Positions 36,149 to 44,715 of a DNA stretch of 64,000 nucleotides are shown here, piece by piece. Source of the stretch: Exiguobacterium undae DSM 14481. Its GTDB lineage: Bacteria > Bacillota > Bacilli > Exiguobacteriales > Exiguobacteriaceae. The position numbers were made by a program, and so were the translations under genes. The notes below the pieces were generated by a model. It was not told the DNA's origin. It did no database searches and saw only the letters and a program-made list of their open reading frames with translations. The stretch is taken from NCBI RefSeq assembly GCF_000620805.1, contig NZ_KK211187.1:2094398-2158397 (forward strand). The letters run 5' to 3'. The stretch's first letter is position 1. Each line of letters begins with the position of its first letter.

Positions 36149-37153
36149 TCATTCGACAGCGGATTCGAGAATTTCGAGCTCAACCGTTTCACCCGCGGTC
36201 ACCGATGCCTGAATACCGTTTGGCAACGGGAAGACCGGATCGGTATGTCCGAAGTCTGCGTCGAGTACAATCGGGAAGTCGTATCCACGGGTCGCCCGCA
36301 GGAGGATATCCTTGAGCGTGAAGTCCGGATCAAACTCGACTTTCCCGTGAAATCGTCCGACGACAATCGCTGAAATCTTTTCATATGCCCCGAGGTGACG
36401 GAGTTGTGTAAAGTACCGGTCGATCGTCTCCGGTGTTTCGCTTTCGTCATCTTCAAGCATTAAAACAGCACCGTCGAACGACGGCATATACGGTGTCCCG
36501 GCAAGCAACAACAGTGTCCCGAGATTGCCGGCGATGATTGGTCCTGCCCCTTCTCCTGCGCGGGCGACGACGTACCCCTCATTGACGACGTGCGTCCGTC
36601 TCCGGTCATCATTGACATCCCAGCGCAAACCTTCATCCGTCCATTCATCCGATGCTTCAATTTGACCGATCGGCTCCGTCTGCATGAGCGTTTTTTCAAA
36701 CCATTTTTTTGTATACGCATCGAGACCATGCAGTTGACCAAACTGCGGTAAAATAGCAGGTCCGACGAACGTCGTCAAACCGGTTTTCGTCTGAATGCCG
36801 GACAGAAGAGCCGTAATGTCACTGTAGCCCATAAAGATTTTTGGATTGTTGCGGATCAAATCGTAATCGAGCTCATCAAGCAATTGATGTGAATTAAACC
36901 CGCCGATTGTCGTAATGATTGCTTTGACGTCGGGATTTTGAAATGCCATATGTAAATCTTGAAGGCGTTCCCCGATTGTTCCTGCCGTATGACTGTGAAT
37001 CGCTGTCGTGTTCGGCATCACGAGGACTTGAAAACCCATCCGTTGAAGTGTCTCGATCCCTCGTTGCAGACGACGCGGTACATACGCTGCGACCGCTGAT
37101 GCCGGCGAGAGAATCGCTATCGTATCGCCTTTTTGTAAGCGTAGTGGTTTCAT
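36149..37153 (-). CDS. S66 family LD-carboxypeptidase (LdcA/MccF-like)
   Basis: A 334-residue serine peptidase of family S66. The nucleophile is the Ser in FMGYSDIT (about residue 113), the glutamate is in MLEDDESETPE, and the histidine is expected near the C-terminus in DADFGHTDPVFPL. Members release the terminal D-Ala of muropeptides or inactivate microcin C-type antibiotics; MccF-like enzymes share this size and the tail G-x-x-A-x-V. Which role applies cannot be told. The ATG at 37151-37153 follows AAGGGGG by 7 bases. No signal peptide, so cytoplasmic. Confidence 0.88.
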   Translation of the reverse strand: MKPLRLQKGDTIAILSPASAVAAYVPRRLQRGIETLQRMGFQVLVMPNTTAIHSHTAGTIGERLQDLHMAFQNPDVKAIITTIGGFNSHQLLDELDYDLIRNNPKIFMGYSDITALLSGIQTKTGLTTFVGPAILPQFGQLHGLDAYTKKWFEKTLMQTEPIGQIEASDEWTDEGLRWDVNDDRRRTHVVNEGYVVARAGEGAGPIIAGNLGTLLLLAGTPYMPSFDGAVLMLEDDESETPETIDRYFTQLRHLGAYEKISAIVVGRFHGKVEFDPDFTLKDILLRATRGYDFPIVLDADFGHTDPVFPLPNGIQASVTAGETVELEILESAVE

Positions 37154-37236
37154 GAAAGTTCCCCCTTTTCCATTACAAGTATTTCCATTATAACAAATCG
37201 AATGGTAAGCGGACACTCTCGTTATTTAATCCATTT

Positions 37237-37896
37237 TTATAATGTCACGAATAGTGAATTTCCGTTCTCAAGCAATTCACCCTTTTTCGAAACATAGTCT
37301 ACCTTGACCGTCATATGTCGAAGTATCTTTTGCTCGCGTAGCGATTTTGCCCACGCCGTGATCTGCACTTTATCCTGTTCGTGTCGCTTGCGTGGCACGT
37401 CAATTAAAATCGTCGGTGCCACGTCAGCACGCAAATAGGCGTTTGAGTCAAAACGATCGGTACCAAGCTGTTGGATCTCATCGTTATCATAAAGAACCCG
37501 CACAATTAACTCCTCATCCAACTTTTCGAGAGTAGGCGACGTGATGCTTCGTTCTAAGCGATCTTCCCAGAGTGACGCATGATACGAATCAACGAATGTC
37601 CCCGATTCTTCAGTCTGATAGATTAAAAATTCCGTATTCGTTTTTTCATCAACAGCTCGAGCTGCGTATTCAAACGAAAAATTCCCCATACTATCGTAAA
37701 CACTACCGGTCACCCGCGCGTCTGGAAGATACTTCTGCTTTTCTAGGTAAATCTTGGCTTCGCTTTTTATTTTCTCTTCTTGTGCTACGTCTGGCTTCGC
37801 ATCTTGCCAAAAGGCAAAAACCAGTATTACAACTCCACATCCGATGACTCCGATTAGACTGAAGATCACGATGATCAAACGCTTCATAAGCTTCAA
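37237..37896 (-). CDS. Membrane-anchored protein of unknown function
   Basis: A 219-residue protein with a basic start, one N-terminal membrane helix (about residues 6-28), and a charged extracytoplasmic domain. It has no cysteine motif except one Cys inside the helix. The start is a TTG at 37896, 7 bases after GAGGAGG, which is better placed than the internal ATG. It does not match a family that I recognise. It lies between the pdp terminator and the LD-carboxypeptidase gene, probably as its own unit. Confidence 0.65.
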   Translation of the reverse strand: MKLMKRLIIVIFSLIGVIGCGVVILVFAFWQDAKPDVAQEEKIKSEAKIYLEKQKYLPDARVTGSVYDSMGNFSFEYAARAVDEKTNTEFLIYQTEESGTFVDSYHASLWEDRLERSITSPTLEKLDEELIVRVLYDNDEIQQLGTDRFDSNAYLRADVAPTILIDVPRKRHEQDKVQITAWAKSLREQKILRHMTVKVDYVSKKGELLENGNSLFVTL

Positions 37897-37951
37897 TAAA
37901 AACCCTCCTCATTTTTGGAGTACCAATTTTTTACACTTTCGATTTTACCAT

Positions 37952-37983
37952 AAAAAAAGAGTAGCGGACGAAGTCCGCTACTC
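37952..37983 (-). terminator. Rho-independent terminator after pdp
   Basis: Perfect 11-bp stem (GAGTAGCGGAC with GTCCGCTACTC), 3-base loop and seven T on the minus strand; it ends the deoB-pupG-pdp operon. Confidence 0.93.
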
Positions 37984-38004
37984 AGGCAATATTTATATGA
38001 TTGA

Positions 38005-39306
38005 TTACTGAATGACAGCGTGAACGAGCGGGCGTGCTTCCGGCTTCGTCTCACTGATATGGTACGCGTGGTCCATTTTTTCGATTGCTTGGTCGAGTGT
38101 TTCTTTGTTCGAACGGAGTGTCGCGATGACATCACCGACTTCGACTTTGTCGCCGACCTTTTTGAATAATGTAACGCTTGCTGCGTGATCGATGACATCT
38201 GCCTTCGTCGCACGGCCTGCACCGAGAATCATCGCTGCGACACCGACTTCATCCGCGATGATTTCTGAGACGTATCCTGCTTTAGACGCCACGAAATCTT
38301 TTTCGAACTTCGTTTCGAGTGCTTTCGACATATCGTCAACAAGTGACGCGTCGCCGCCTTGCGCTGCGATGAACTTCTTGAAGACGTCGAGTGCTGCTCC
38401 GTTTGCGAGACGTGTCTCGAGATCGGCATACGCTTCGTCAAACGTCGGGTAGAACTCACCAAGGACTGCCATGTGCGAAGCAATCGTCAACGCGATGACT
38501 TTCAGATCGCGAACGTCTTTGCCTTGAAGAACTTCGATCGCTTCCTTGACTTCGTTTGCATTCCCGATTTCGTTTCCGAGCGGCTGATCCATGTCCGTGA
38601 TGACGGCGATCGTCTTCCGGTTAACACTTTTCCCGATCGATACCATTTCCGTCGCAAGCGCTTTTGCGTCTTCAAATGACTTCATGAAAGCACCTGAACC
38701 CGTTTTAACGTCAAGGACGATGCTGTCTGCACCGGCTGCGATTTTTTTCGACATGATTGAGCTTGCGATCAACGGAATCGAGTTGACCGTCGCTGTCACA
38801 TCACGTAACGCATACAATTTTTTATCGGCTGGTGTCAGGTTACCCGTTTGACCGATGATTGCCATCTTGATGTCGTTGACTTGAGAAACGAATGCTTCTT
38901 CCGTCAATTCCACGTCGAATCCAGGGAACGCTTCGAGCTTATCGATCGTTCCGCCCGTGTGGCCAAGACCACGTCCGCTCATCTTCGCGACAGGAATTCC
39001 GATTGATGCAACAAGTGGTGCGACGATCAGACTGATCTTATCGCCGACTCCGCCTGTTGAGTGTTTGTCGACTTTTTTACCGTGGATGCGTGATAAATCA
39101 ATCACGTCACCTGATTCGACCATCGCCATCGTTAAATCCGCGATTTCGCGGTCCGACATGCCTTGATAGAAAATCGCCATCGACATGGCTGACATTTGGT
39201 AATCCGGGATGTCACCGTTCGTGAATCCTTCGACCATCGCTTTAATATCGGCTGTTGGTAACTCGCCACCGTCTCGTTTTGTTGCAATCAAATCTACCAT
39301 ACGCAT
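38005..39306 (-). CDS. pdp: Pyrimidine-nucleoside phosphorylase
   Basis: A 433-residue enzyme that splits uridine, thymidine and deoxyuridine with phosphate into base and (deoxy)ribose 1-phosphate. The phosphate-binding signature KHSTGGVGDKISL is complete, as is SGRGLGHTGGTIDKLE. It ends the salvage operon: sugar 1-phosphates pass to DeoB. GAGGAGG lies 7-8 bases before the ATG. Confidence 0.95.
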   Translation of the reverse strand: MRMVDLIATKRDGGELPTADIKAMVEGFTNGDIPDYQMSAMSMAIFYQGMSDREIADLTMAMVESGDVIDLSRIHGKKVDKHSTGGVGDKISLIVAPLVASIGIPVAKMSGRGLGHTGGTIDKLEAFPGFDVELTEEAFVSQVNDIKMAIIGQTGNLTPADKKLYALRDVTATVNSIPLIASSIMSKKIAAGADSIVLDVKTGSGAFMKSFEDAKALATEMVSIGKSVNRKTIAVITDMDQPLGNEIGNANEVKEAIEVLQGKDVRDLKVIALTIASHMAVLGEFYPTFDEAYADLETRLANGAALDVFKKFIAAQGGDASLVDDMSKALETKFEKDFVASKAGYVSEIIADEVGVAAMILGAGRATKADVIDHAASVTLFKKVGDKVEVGDVIATLRSNKETLDQAIEKMDHAYHISETKPEARPLVHAVIQ

Positions 39307-39356
39307 AATAAGTTCCTCCTCAAGGGGTCGTTCGTATTTTTATCGGGCTACAATTC

Positions 39357-40169
39357 TTACATTTTTTTGATCGAACCGCGGACAAGTGACAGGAAGTGCG
39401 CACGGACACGTTCCGTCGTTTCCATGACTTCGTCATGGTGAAGCGGCTGATCGAGAATGCCGGCTGCCATGTTCGAGACACACGAAATACCAAGCACGCG
39501 CATATCCGAGTGGCGGGCGACGATGACTTCCGGAACCGTCGACATACCGACGACATCTCCACCGAGCAACCGGGCGAGTTTAACTTCCGCCGGTGTTTCG
39601 TACGTCGGACCTGTATTGCCGAAGTAAACGCCTTGACGCACTTGAATGCCAAGTTCGTCTGCTGTTTCTTGGGCAAGACGCAACAATTCAGCGTCATACG
39701 GCTTCGACATATCCGGGAAACGGGGTCCCATCTCATCAACGTTTTTCCCAATCAACGGGTTTGTGCCGAAGAAGTTGATGTGATCCGTGATCAACATCAA
39801 ATCTCCCGGTTCAAACGCTTCGTTGCAAGCACCGGCTGCGTTCGTGACAATCAGTGTTTCAACACCAATCGCTTTCATGACGCGGACAGGGAATGTGACC
39901 ATCTCCATCGAGTATCCTTCATAGAAATGGAAACGTCCTTGCATCGCAACGACTTGTTTCCCTTCGAGCGTTCCGAATACGAGTTGCCCGGCATGACCTT
40001 CAACCGTCGAGACAGGGAAGTTCGGGATATCGCTGTAAGGAATCGCAATCGGATTTTCGATGTCATCCGCCAGGACACCGAGTCCTGAACCGAGAATTAA
40101 ACCGATTTCCGGTTTCGCCTGCATCTTGCTTTCTAAATACGACCGTGTTTCATTCCAATTGACTGTCAT
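39357..40169 (-). CDS. pupG: Purine-nucleoside phosphorylase (PupG/PunA type)
   Basis: A 270-residue trimeric-type purine-nucleoside phosphorylase. It shows GLILGSGLGVLAD, the phosphate-binding GRFHFYEGYSMEM, and TNAAGACNEAFEPGDLMLI followed by HINFFG. It releases guanine or hypoxanthine and sugar 1-phosphate. It follows deoB after an 18-base gap and precedes pdp. AAGGGAG is 9 bases before the ATG. Confidence 0.95.
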   Translation of the reverse strand: MTVNWNETRSYLESKMQAKPEIGLILGSGLGVLADDIENPIAIPYSDIPNFPVSTVEGHAGQLVFGTLEGKQVVAMQGRFHFYEGYSMEMVTFPVRVMKAIGVETLIVTNAAGACNEAFEPGDLMLITDHINFFGTNPLIGKNVDEMGPRFPDMSKPYDAELLRLAQETADELGIQVRQGVYFGNTGPTYETPAEVKLARLLGGDVVGMSTVPEVIVARHSDMRVLGISCVSNMAAGILDQPLHHDEVMETTERVRAHFLSLVRGSIKKM

Positions 40170-40187
40170 CTGAATCGCTCCCTTAAA

Positions 40188-41360
40188 TTAAAGTTCTGAC
40201 AAGAAACTCTTACCATGCGCCGGCAGCTTCACATTAAAGTTATCGGCAACCGTTGCCCCAAGATCGGCAAACGTCGAACGGATTCCCAAATCATTTGCGA
40301 CACCATTTTTGTGGTAAGCAAGTAATGGCACATACTCGCGTGTGTGATCCGTTCCTGGATGAACGGGATCATTTCCGTGGTCCGCTGTAATGATCAAGAG
40401 ATCATCTTCCTGAAGACGTTCAAAAACTTCCGGCAGACGGGCATCAAATTCTTCAAGCGCCTGACCGTACCCTTGCGGATCACGACGGTGACCAAACAAT
40501 GCGTCGAAGTCGACGAGGTTCAAGAAGCAAAGTCCTGTAAAATCACGGTCAAGTTGGTTGACGAGTTGGTCCATACCATCCATGTTCGATTTCGTGCGGA
40601 TGGCGTCCGTCACGCCTTCGCCGTCGAAGATATCAGCAATTTTCCCGAGGGAAATGACATCGAGTCCGGCTGTCTCGAGTTCGTTCATGACAGTCCGGTC
40701 AAACGGTTTCAACGCATAGTCATGACGATTCGACGTCCGGACCCAGGCACCTTGTTCTCCGAGGAATGGACGGGCGATGATCCGGCCGAGCATGTACGGG
40801 TCATCACGCGTGATGTCACGAGCGTACTCACAAATCCGGTACAATTCTTCGAGCGGAACAACTTCTTCGTGCGCTGCGATCTGAAGGACCGAGTCAGCCG
40901 ACGTATAGACAATCAACGCACCTGTCTCGACGTGTTCTTGTCCGAGCTCATCCAAGATTTCCGTTCCGGACGCCGGCTTGTTGCCGATGATTTTCCGACC
41001 CGAGAATGTTTCGAGACGTCCAATCAAATCTTCCGGGAACTTCTCAAACACACGGAACGGCGTATCGATGCGAAGACCCATGATTTCCCAGTGTCCGGTC
41101 ATCGTATCTTTGCCGGCCGATACTTCTTCCATCTTCCCGTACGCTGCGAGCGGCGCTGCTTCTGCTGAAACGCCTTGGATCGGTGCGATGTGCGAAAGAC
41201 CGAGTTTTGCCATGTGCGGCATGTTCAGACCATTACGCTGCTCCGCAATATGTCCAAGTGTATGCGCTCCAAGATCGCCAAACTGTTCGGCATCCGGTGC
41301 TTCTCCGATTCCCACTGAATCCATGACGACTAAAAATACACGTTTGAATGGTTGAGCCAT
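40188..41360 (-). CDS. deoB: Phosphopentomutase
   Basis: A 390-residue two-metal enzyme of the alkaline phosphatase superfamily that converts ribose or deoxyribose 1-phosphate to the 5-phosphate. Metal ligands are seen in [14 protein letters not shown] and ITADHGNDP, and [14 protein letters not shown] is the family signature. First gene of deoB-pupG-pdp; xerD lies upstream, the same order as ripX-drm-pupG in B. subtilis. TAGGAGG precedes the ATG. A palindrome at 41451-41464 may be an operator. Confidence 0.96.
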   Translation of the reverse strand: MAQPFKRVFLVVMDSVGIGEAPDAEQFGDLGAHTLGHIAEQRNGLNMPHMAKLGLSHIAPIQGVSAEAAPLAAYGKMEEVSAGKDTMTGHWEIMGLRIDTPFRVFEKFPEDLIGRLETFSGRKIIGNKPASGTEILDELGQEHVETGALIVYTSADSVLQIAAHEEVVPLEELYRICEYARDITRDDPYMLGRIIARPFLGEQGAWVRTSNRHDYALKPFDRTVMNELETAGLDVISLGKIADIFDGEGVTDAIRTKSNMDGMDQLVNQLDRDFTGLCFLNLVDFDALFGHRRDPQGYGQALEEFDARLPEVFERLQEDDLLIITADHGNDPVHPGTDHTREYVPLLAYHKNGVANDLGIRSTFADLGATVADNFNVKLPAHGKSFLSEL

Positions 41361-41450
41361 GTTAAAATTCCTCCTAATACTTATTGCTTACTGTTAAAAC
41401 AAATCCCGTTAGAATTTTCCCGCAAACGGACTAGACAAAACACCCTATTT

Positions 41451-41464
41451 GTCTGAAGTCAGAC
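41451..41464 (-). repeat. Palindrome upstream of deoB
   Basis: GTCTGA and TCAGAC are perfect inverted arms with 2 bases between, about 90-104 bases before deoB. On the minus strand it reads AGGTCTGACTTCAGAC and shares the core AGGTCTGAC with the palindrome before xerD. Candidate operator; no factor known. Confidence 0.5.
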
Positions 41465-41475
41465 CTTTAAGAGGT

Positions 41476-41505
41476 AAAACCATCACGCACGCGGATGATG
41501 GTTTT
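41476..41505 (-). terminator. Terminator overlapping the xerD 3' end
   Basis: Perfect 10-bp stem (AAAACCATCA with TGATGGTTTT), 10-base loop. The left arm lies in the last xerD codons and the stop codon TGA starts the right arm. The tail is TTTTACC. Confidence 0.7.
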
Positions 41506-42376
41506 TATAGACGTCGTGCAGACGGGCTTTATTGACATGCGTATACATTTGCGTCGTCGATAAATCGGCGTGACCGAGCATTTCCTGGACAACCCGCAGA
41601 TCAGCTCCATTTTCGAGGAGATGGGTGGCAAAGGAATGACGCAAAACGTGTGGCGTGATCTCTTTTTCGATCCCGGCTTCTTTTGCCCGGCGCTTAATCA
41701 TCTTCCAAAAACCCTGCCGCGACAAACGATCGCCCCGGCTGTTAAGGAACACATAATCGGTTTGTTGACCGCCGAGACTGTTGCGGGCGAGATCCAGATA
41801 GACCGTCACACTGTCGATCGCCGTCTGACTGATCGGGATGATGCGGGTTTTGTTCCCTTTCCCGAGACACGACAAGTAACCGAGTTCCAGTTGCAGATCA
41901 TTCAATGTTAATTGTAACAACTCACTGACTCGCATGCCGGTGCCGTACAGCAGTTCGAGCATTGCTGCGTCACGCCGGACGAGCGGATCGTTGCCGACGA
42001 CTGAATCAAGCAAACGAACGATATCCGTTTGACTCCAGACGACCGGTAACTTTTTGTCGGGTTTCGGTAAATCAAGATGTCGCGACGGATCGTGCCGGAC
42101 GATCTGCCGTTCCACTAAAAATTGATGGAACGAACGAATCGAACTCGTTGACCGCCGGACTGTCGCACGCGACTTTTGTGCCTGAAGCAGAGATTCGATG
42201 TGAAGGACGATGTGGTGGCGCGTGACTTCTTCCGGTGAAGAAATCCCTTCCCGCTCAAGCGTCGTCAGATACTGGTTTAAATCATTTCGATAGGCAGCCG
42301 CCGTATTCGCGGACATTTGCCGTTCAATCACTAAATAGTTGATAAATGCTTCCAGTTGTTGCCTCACTGAACTCAT
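41483..42376 (-). CDS. xerD: Tyrosine recombinase XerD
   Basis: A 297-residue site-specific recombinase that resolves chromosome dimers at dif together with XerC. It has an N-terminal SAM-like core-binding domain and a catalytic domain with the Arg in GTGMRVSELL, HVLRHSFATHLL (His and Arg), GHADLSTTQ and the nucleophile Tyr in MYTHV. The place between fur and deoB is the conserved XerD locus. Here it ends with HHPRA and its own overlapping terminator. Confidence 0.94.
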   Translation of the reverse strand: MSSVRQQLEAFINYLVIERQMSANTAAAYRNDLNQYLTTLEREGISSPEEVTRHHIVLHIESLLQAQKSRATVRRSTSSIRSFHQFLVERQIVRHDPSRHLDLPKPDKKLPVVWSQTDIVRLLDSVVGNDPLVRRDAAMLELLYGTGMRVSELLQLTLNDLQLELGYLSCLGKGNKTRIIPISQTAIDSVTVYLDLARNSLGGQQTDYVFLNSRGDRLSRQGFWKMIKRRAKEAGIEKEITPHVLRHSFATHLLENGADLRVVQEMLGHADLSTTQMYTHVNKARLHDVYKNHHPRA

Positions 42377-42437
42377 CCTCTATCGTTAAGAAATCGCTTA
42401 CTTTCCCATCATATCAAAGGTGTAAACCGTTGTGAAG

Positions 42438-42448
42438 AGGTCTGACCT
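42438..42448. promoter_or_regulatory. Palindrome AGGTCTGACCT upstream of xerD
   Basis: A perfect 5-1-5 palindrome (AGGTC, T, GACCT) in the gap between fur and xerD. The shape resembles GntR-family operators (GGTC-n-GACC), but no such regulator is in the window. Confidence 0.4.
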
Positions 42449-42458
42449 ATATTTTTAA

Positions 42459-42493
42459 AAAAGAAAAACCGTCCTCTTTTTGATGAGGACAGT
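42459..42493 (-). terminator. Terminator after fur
   Basis: A 9-bp stem (ACTGTCCTC with GAGGACGGT, one wobble) with an A-rich loop and tail TTTTTCTTTTTT on the minus strand. Its left arm abuts the fur stop codon. Confidence 0.8.
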
Positions 42494-42975
42494 CAGACGG
42501 TTTGGGTTTGTGATTGTTCCAACGCTTCCCGTGCGTGCCGTTCTTGGCAGACGCGGCAAACACCATGGAACGTCAACCGGTGATCCTTGATCTTAAACTG
42601 AAAACGCGAGACGATTTCTTTTTCGACTTCTTCTAACATATCATCTAAGATTTCTTCGACGGATCCACATTCGATACATACAAGATGGTGATGCGAGTGA
42701 CTCGCTCCTTCTTGCCGTAAATCAAATCGAGATACGCCATCTCCGAAATTGACTTTATCAACGACTTCTAACTCCGTCAACAGCTCAAGCGTCCGGTAAA
42801 CCGTCGCCAGTCCAATGTCTGAGTTTTTTTCTTTGACCAATAAAAAGACATTCTCCGCACTGAGGTGATCCGACTCATGCTCAAGCAGAATCCGTACGGT
42901 CGCTTCACGTTGGGGAGTCAGCTTATATCCTTTACCGCTCAGCTGTTTTTTAATGCGTTCAACACGACTTTCCAT
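42493..42975 (-). CDS. fur: Ferric uptake regulator
   Basis: A 160-residue Fur-family repressor. The N-terminal winged helix has KLTPQREATVRILLEH and IGLATVYRTLELL; the regulatory zinc region has SHSHHHLVC, and structural zinc cysteines appear as CIEC and CRVC. It closely follows B. subtilis Fur from the MESRVERIKKQL start onward. That start is the second of two tandem ATG codons after GGGGG. It should act at the Fur box at 4934-4952. A Fur/PerR-like box lies in its own upstream region. PerR or Zur are less likely given the N-terminal match. Confidence 0.93.
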   Translation of the reverse strand: MESRVERIKKQLSGKGYKLTPQREATVRILLEHESDHLSAENVFLLVKEKNSDIGLATVYRTLELLTELEVVDKVNFGDGVSRFDLRQEGASHSHHHLVCIECGSVEEILDDMLEEVEKEIVSRFQFKIKDHRLTFHGVCRVCQERHAREALEQSQTQTV

Positions 42976-43039
42976 CATAGCGCCCCCTTTGGTCGAAACT
43001 GATGGTTTTATCATAGCTGATAATCACTCCTTTTTCAAA

Positions 43040-43054
43040 TTAAAATGATTATCA
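43040..43054 (-). promoter_or_regulatory. Fur/PerR-type operator upstream of fur
   Basis: TGATAATCATTTTAA on the minus strand matches the 7-1-7 Fur motif TGATAATNATTATCA at all but two positions, and its reverse matches the PerR box TTATAATNATTATAA equally well. Weaker related half-sites lie on both sides (43015-43030 and 43058-43075). B. subtilis fur is PerR-controlled, so either repressor is possible. Confidence 0.65.
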
Positions 43055-43071
43055 ACTGAAAATCATTTACT

Positions 43072-43608
43072 TTAGAATGATTTTAAAGTACGGATGTGCC
43101 AATGTTGGATCGCCATGATCGTTTTCGCATCGACGATTGTCCCATTTTCCACTAATTCCAGCGCCCGTTCAAGCGTCAGCGTCTGGTTTTCGAGGAATTC
43201 ATCGGCATCGAGCTGCCGCTCCCCTGCCGTCAATCCGGTTGCTTCATAAATATGTACCCGTTCACTGCAAAAACCGGGTGCCCCGTAAAAATCAAACACA
43301 TGGGTTAATTCGCCCGCTGCATAACCGGTCTCTTCCTTTAGTTCTCTTCCGGCACAATCTACCGGATCCTCGTCCTTTTCCAGTTTCCCGGCCGGAATTT
43401 CAATGGATAGTTGTTCAAACGCTTTGCGGTATTGCTCAACGACCAACAAATCTCCTTTTTCATCAAAGGCGATGATGGCGACCGCTCCGTTGTGGTAAAC
43501 CAGCTCGCGGACGGACGTGTTGCCGTTTGGTAAACTGACGACGTGCTTTTCGACGTTAAAGACTTTTCCTTCATAGATTACTTCCCGCTCAATTGTTTTT
43601 TCTTCCAT
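43072..43608 (-). CDS. nudF: ADP-ribose pyrophosphatase (Nudix)
   Basis: A 178-residue Nudix hydrolase that cleaves ADP-ribose to AMP and ribose 5-phosphate. The Nudix box is complete: G at GKLEKDEDP, then RELKEETGY. The N-terminus (TIEREVIYEGKVFNVEKHVV) is typical of NudF/YqkG. The second of two tandem ATG codons (43606-43608) follows GAGGTG; the frame upstream to 43734 is not conserved. It lies next to fur and yqkF as in B. subtilis, but mciZ and spoIIM are missing. Confidence 0.93.
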   Translation of the reverse strand: MEEKTIEREVIYEGKVFNVEKHVVSLPNGNTSVRELVYHNGAVAIIAFDEKGDLLVVEQYRKAFEQLSIEIPAGKLEKDEDPVDCAGRELKEETGYAAGELTHVFDFYGAPGFCSERVHIYEATGLTAGERQLDADEFLENQTLTLERALELVENGTIVDAKTIMAIQHWHIRTLKSF

Positions 43609-43793
43609 CATGTACACCTCTTCTGTTCGGATTCGAATCACTGCTTTCTTCTCTTCCTCAGTATGCCTGTTTTCCGATTCCGGACGCAAGTCTGTTTCAT
43701 TCTTTTGGGCAAGAGCACCCGGAACGAAAATCAACCGCTAAATATGCTAAACTGAGTAGCAGTAGCACTAGTTGAAAGAAAAGAGGGATTGAT

Positions 43794-44648
43794 ATGGCAT
43801 TAGGATTAGGCACGATGACGATTTTGAAGCGTGGTCAGGAAGAAGCAACAGAAATTCTACGGACGGCGCTTGATGAAGGAATCGTTCATTTTGACACGGC
43901 GGATGTCTACGCAAACGGAGCGGTCGAGTCACTGATCGGGCAAACGTTTTCACCTGAAGATCGGAGCCGGTTGTTTCTTGCTTCCAAGGGCGGCAACCGG
44001 ATGAACGCGACCGGAACGGGCTGGACGTGGGACCCAAGCTATGACTATTTGAAACAGGCGTGTTTCGAGAGTCTGAACCGACTCGAAACATCGTACCTCG
44101 ATTTGTATTATGTTCACGGCGGAACGATGGAAGACGATCTTGATGCGTCGATCCGTGCGATGAAAGATCTCCAGCAGGAGGGACGGATCAAAGAATACGG
44201 TTTGTCTTCCTTGCGTCCGAACGTCATCAACTACTGGCTGGAGAACAGTGATTTCAGTTATTTGATGACACCGTATTCGCTGCTTGACCGTCGAATCGAA
44301 GAATTGTTGCCGCGGCTTCAAGAACGAAACATCAAACTCGTGGCCCGCGGTCCGCTGGCAAAAGGTCTGTTGACGACGGAGAGTACATCCCGTCTTCAAT
44401 CCGTCGACCGGTTTGAACAATACGATAAGGAACAGCTGGAGCAGGTGTTGACGACACTCCAAGCCTATCCGCTTCCGGCGATGGCTCTTCAAGCCATCGA
44501 TCAACAGGCGGATATCGTCTTACCCGGCGCATCCAGCGTGTCACAACTCCAAGCGAATCTGAAAGCGATGCGGGAAACGTTGTCGGCAGAAGAAATCGCA
44601 CACGTCCTGTCCTTGCTTCCTGTTCATACGTATACAGAACATCGATAA
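43794..44648 (+). CDS. yqkF: Aldo/keto reductase (YqkF-like)
   Basis: A 284-residue NADPH-dependent aldo/keto reductase. Catalytic residues appear as DTADVY (Asp and Tyr), SKGGN (Lys) and YYVHGGT (His), and the cofactor region as PGASSVSQLQANL. It follows B. subtilis YqkF along its length but lacks the first 13-15 residues, the hairpin that caps the barrel; it begins at the first barrel strand (MALGLGTM). GAGGGA precedes the ATG, so this start looks real. Divergent from nudF. Physiological substrate unknown. Confidence 0.9.
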   Translation: MALGLGTMTILKRGQEEATEILRTALDEGIVHFDTADVYANGAVESLIGQTFSPEDRSRLFLASKGGNRMNATGTGWTWDPSYDYLKQACFESLNRLETSYLDLYYVHGGTMEDDLDASIRAMKDLQQEGRIKEYGLSSLRPNVINYWLENSDFSYLMTPYSLLDRRIEELLPRLQERNIKLVARGPLAKGLLTTESTSRLQSVDRFEQYDKEQLEQVLTTLQAYPLPAMALQAIDQQADIVLPGASSVSQLQANLKAMRETLSAEEIAHVLSLLPVHTYTEHR

Positions 44649-44649
44649 G

Positions 44650-44675
44650 GTTTGAGTTTTTTCAGACGAGGGAAT
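44650..44675 (+). promoter_or_regulatory. Sigma-B-type promoter of the Hsp31-like gene
   Basis: GTTTGA and GGGAAT with a 14-base spacer fit the sigma-B consensus; the expected transcription start is about 33 bases before the gene at 44716. It begins just after the yqkF stop, with no terminator between. Confidence 0.7.
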
Positions 44676-44715
44676 CTCCTTCTTTGTAACGTTATTACAG
44701 AGGAGGAGTTTTATT

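Noticed and set aside
39320-39751. Open frame of 143 codons overlapping pupG on the same strand
   Set aside because: Alternate frame inside the well-conserved pupG gene with no domain or ribosome site.
40344-41168. Open frame of 274 codons on the plus strand
   Set aside because: Antisense shadow of deoB, no ribosome site, no recognisable domain.
43609-43734. Longer nudF start
   Set aside because: The extra 42 residues are not NudF-like, and a ribosome site sits before the tandem ATG at 43606-43611.
43950-44504. Open frame of 184 codons on the minus strand
   Set aside because: Antisense to the yqkF aldo/keto reductase gene, whose catalytic residues are all present; no ribosome site.
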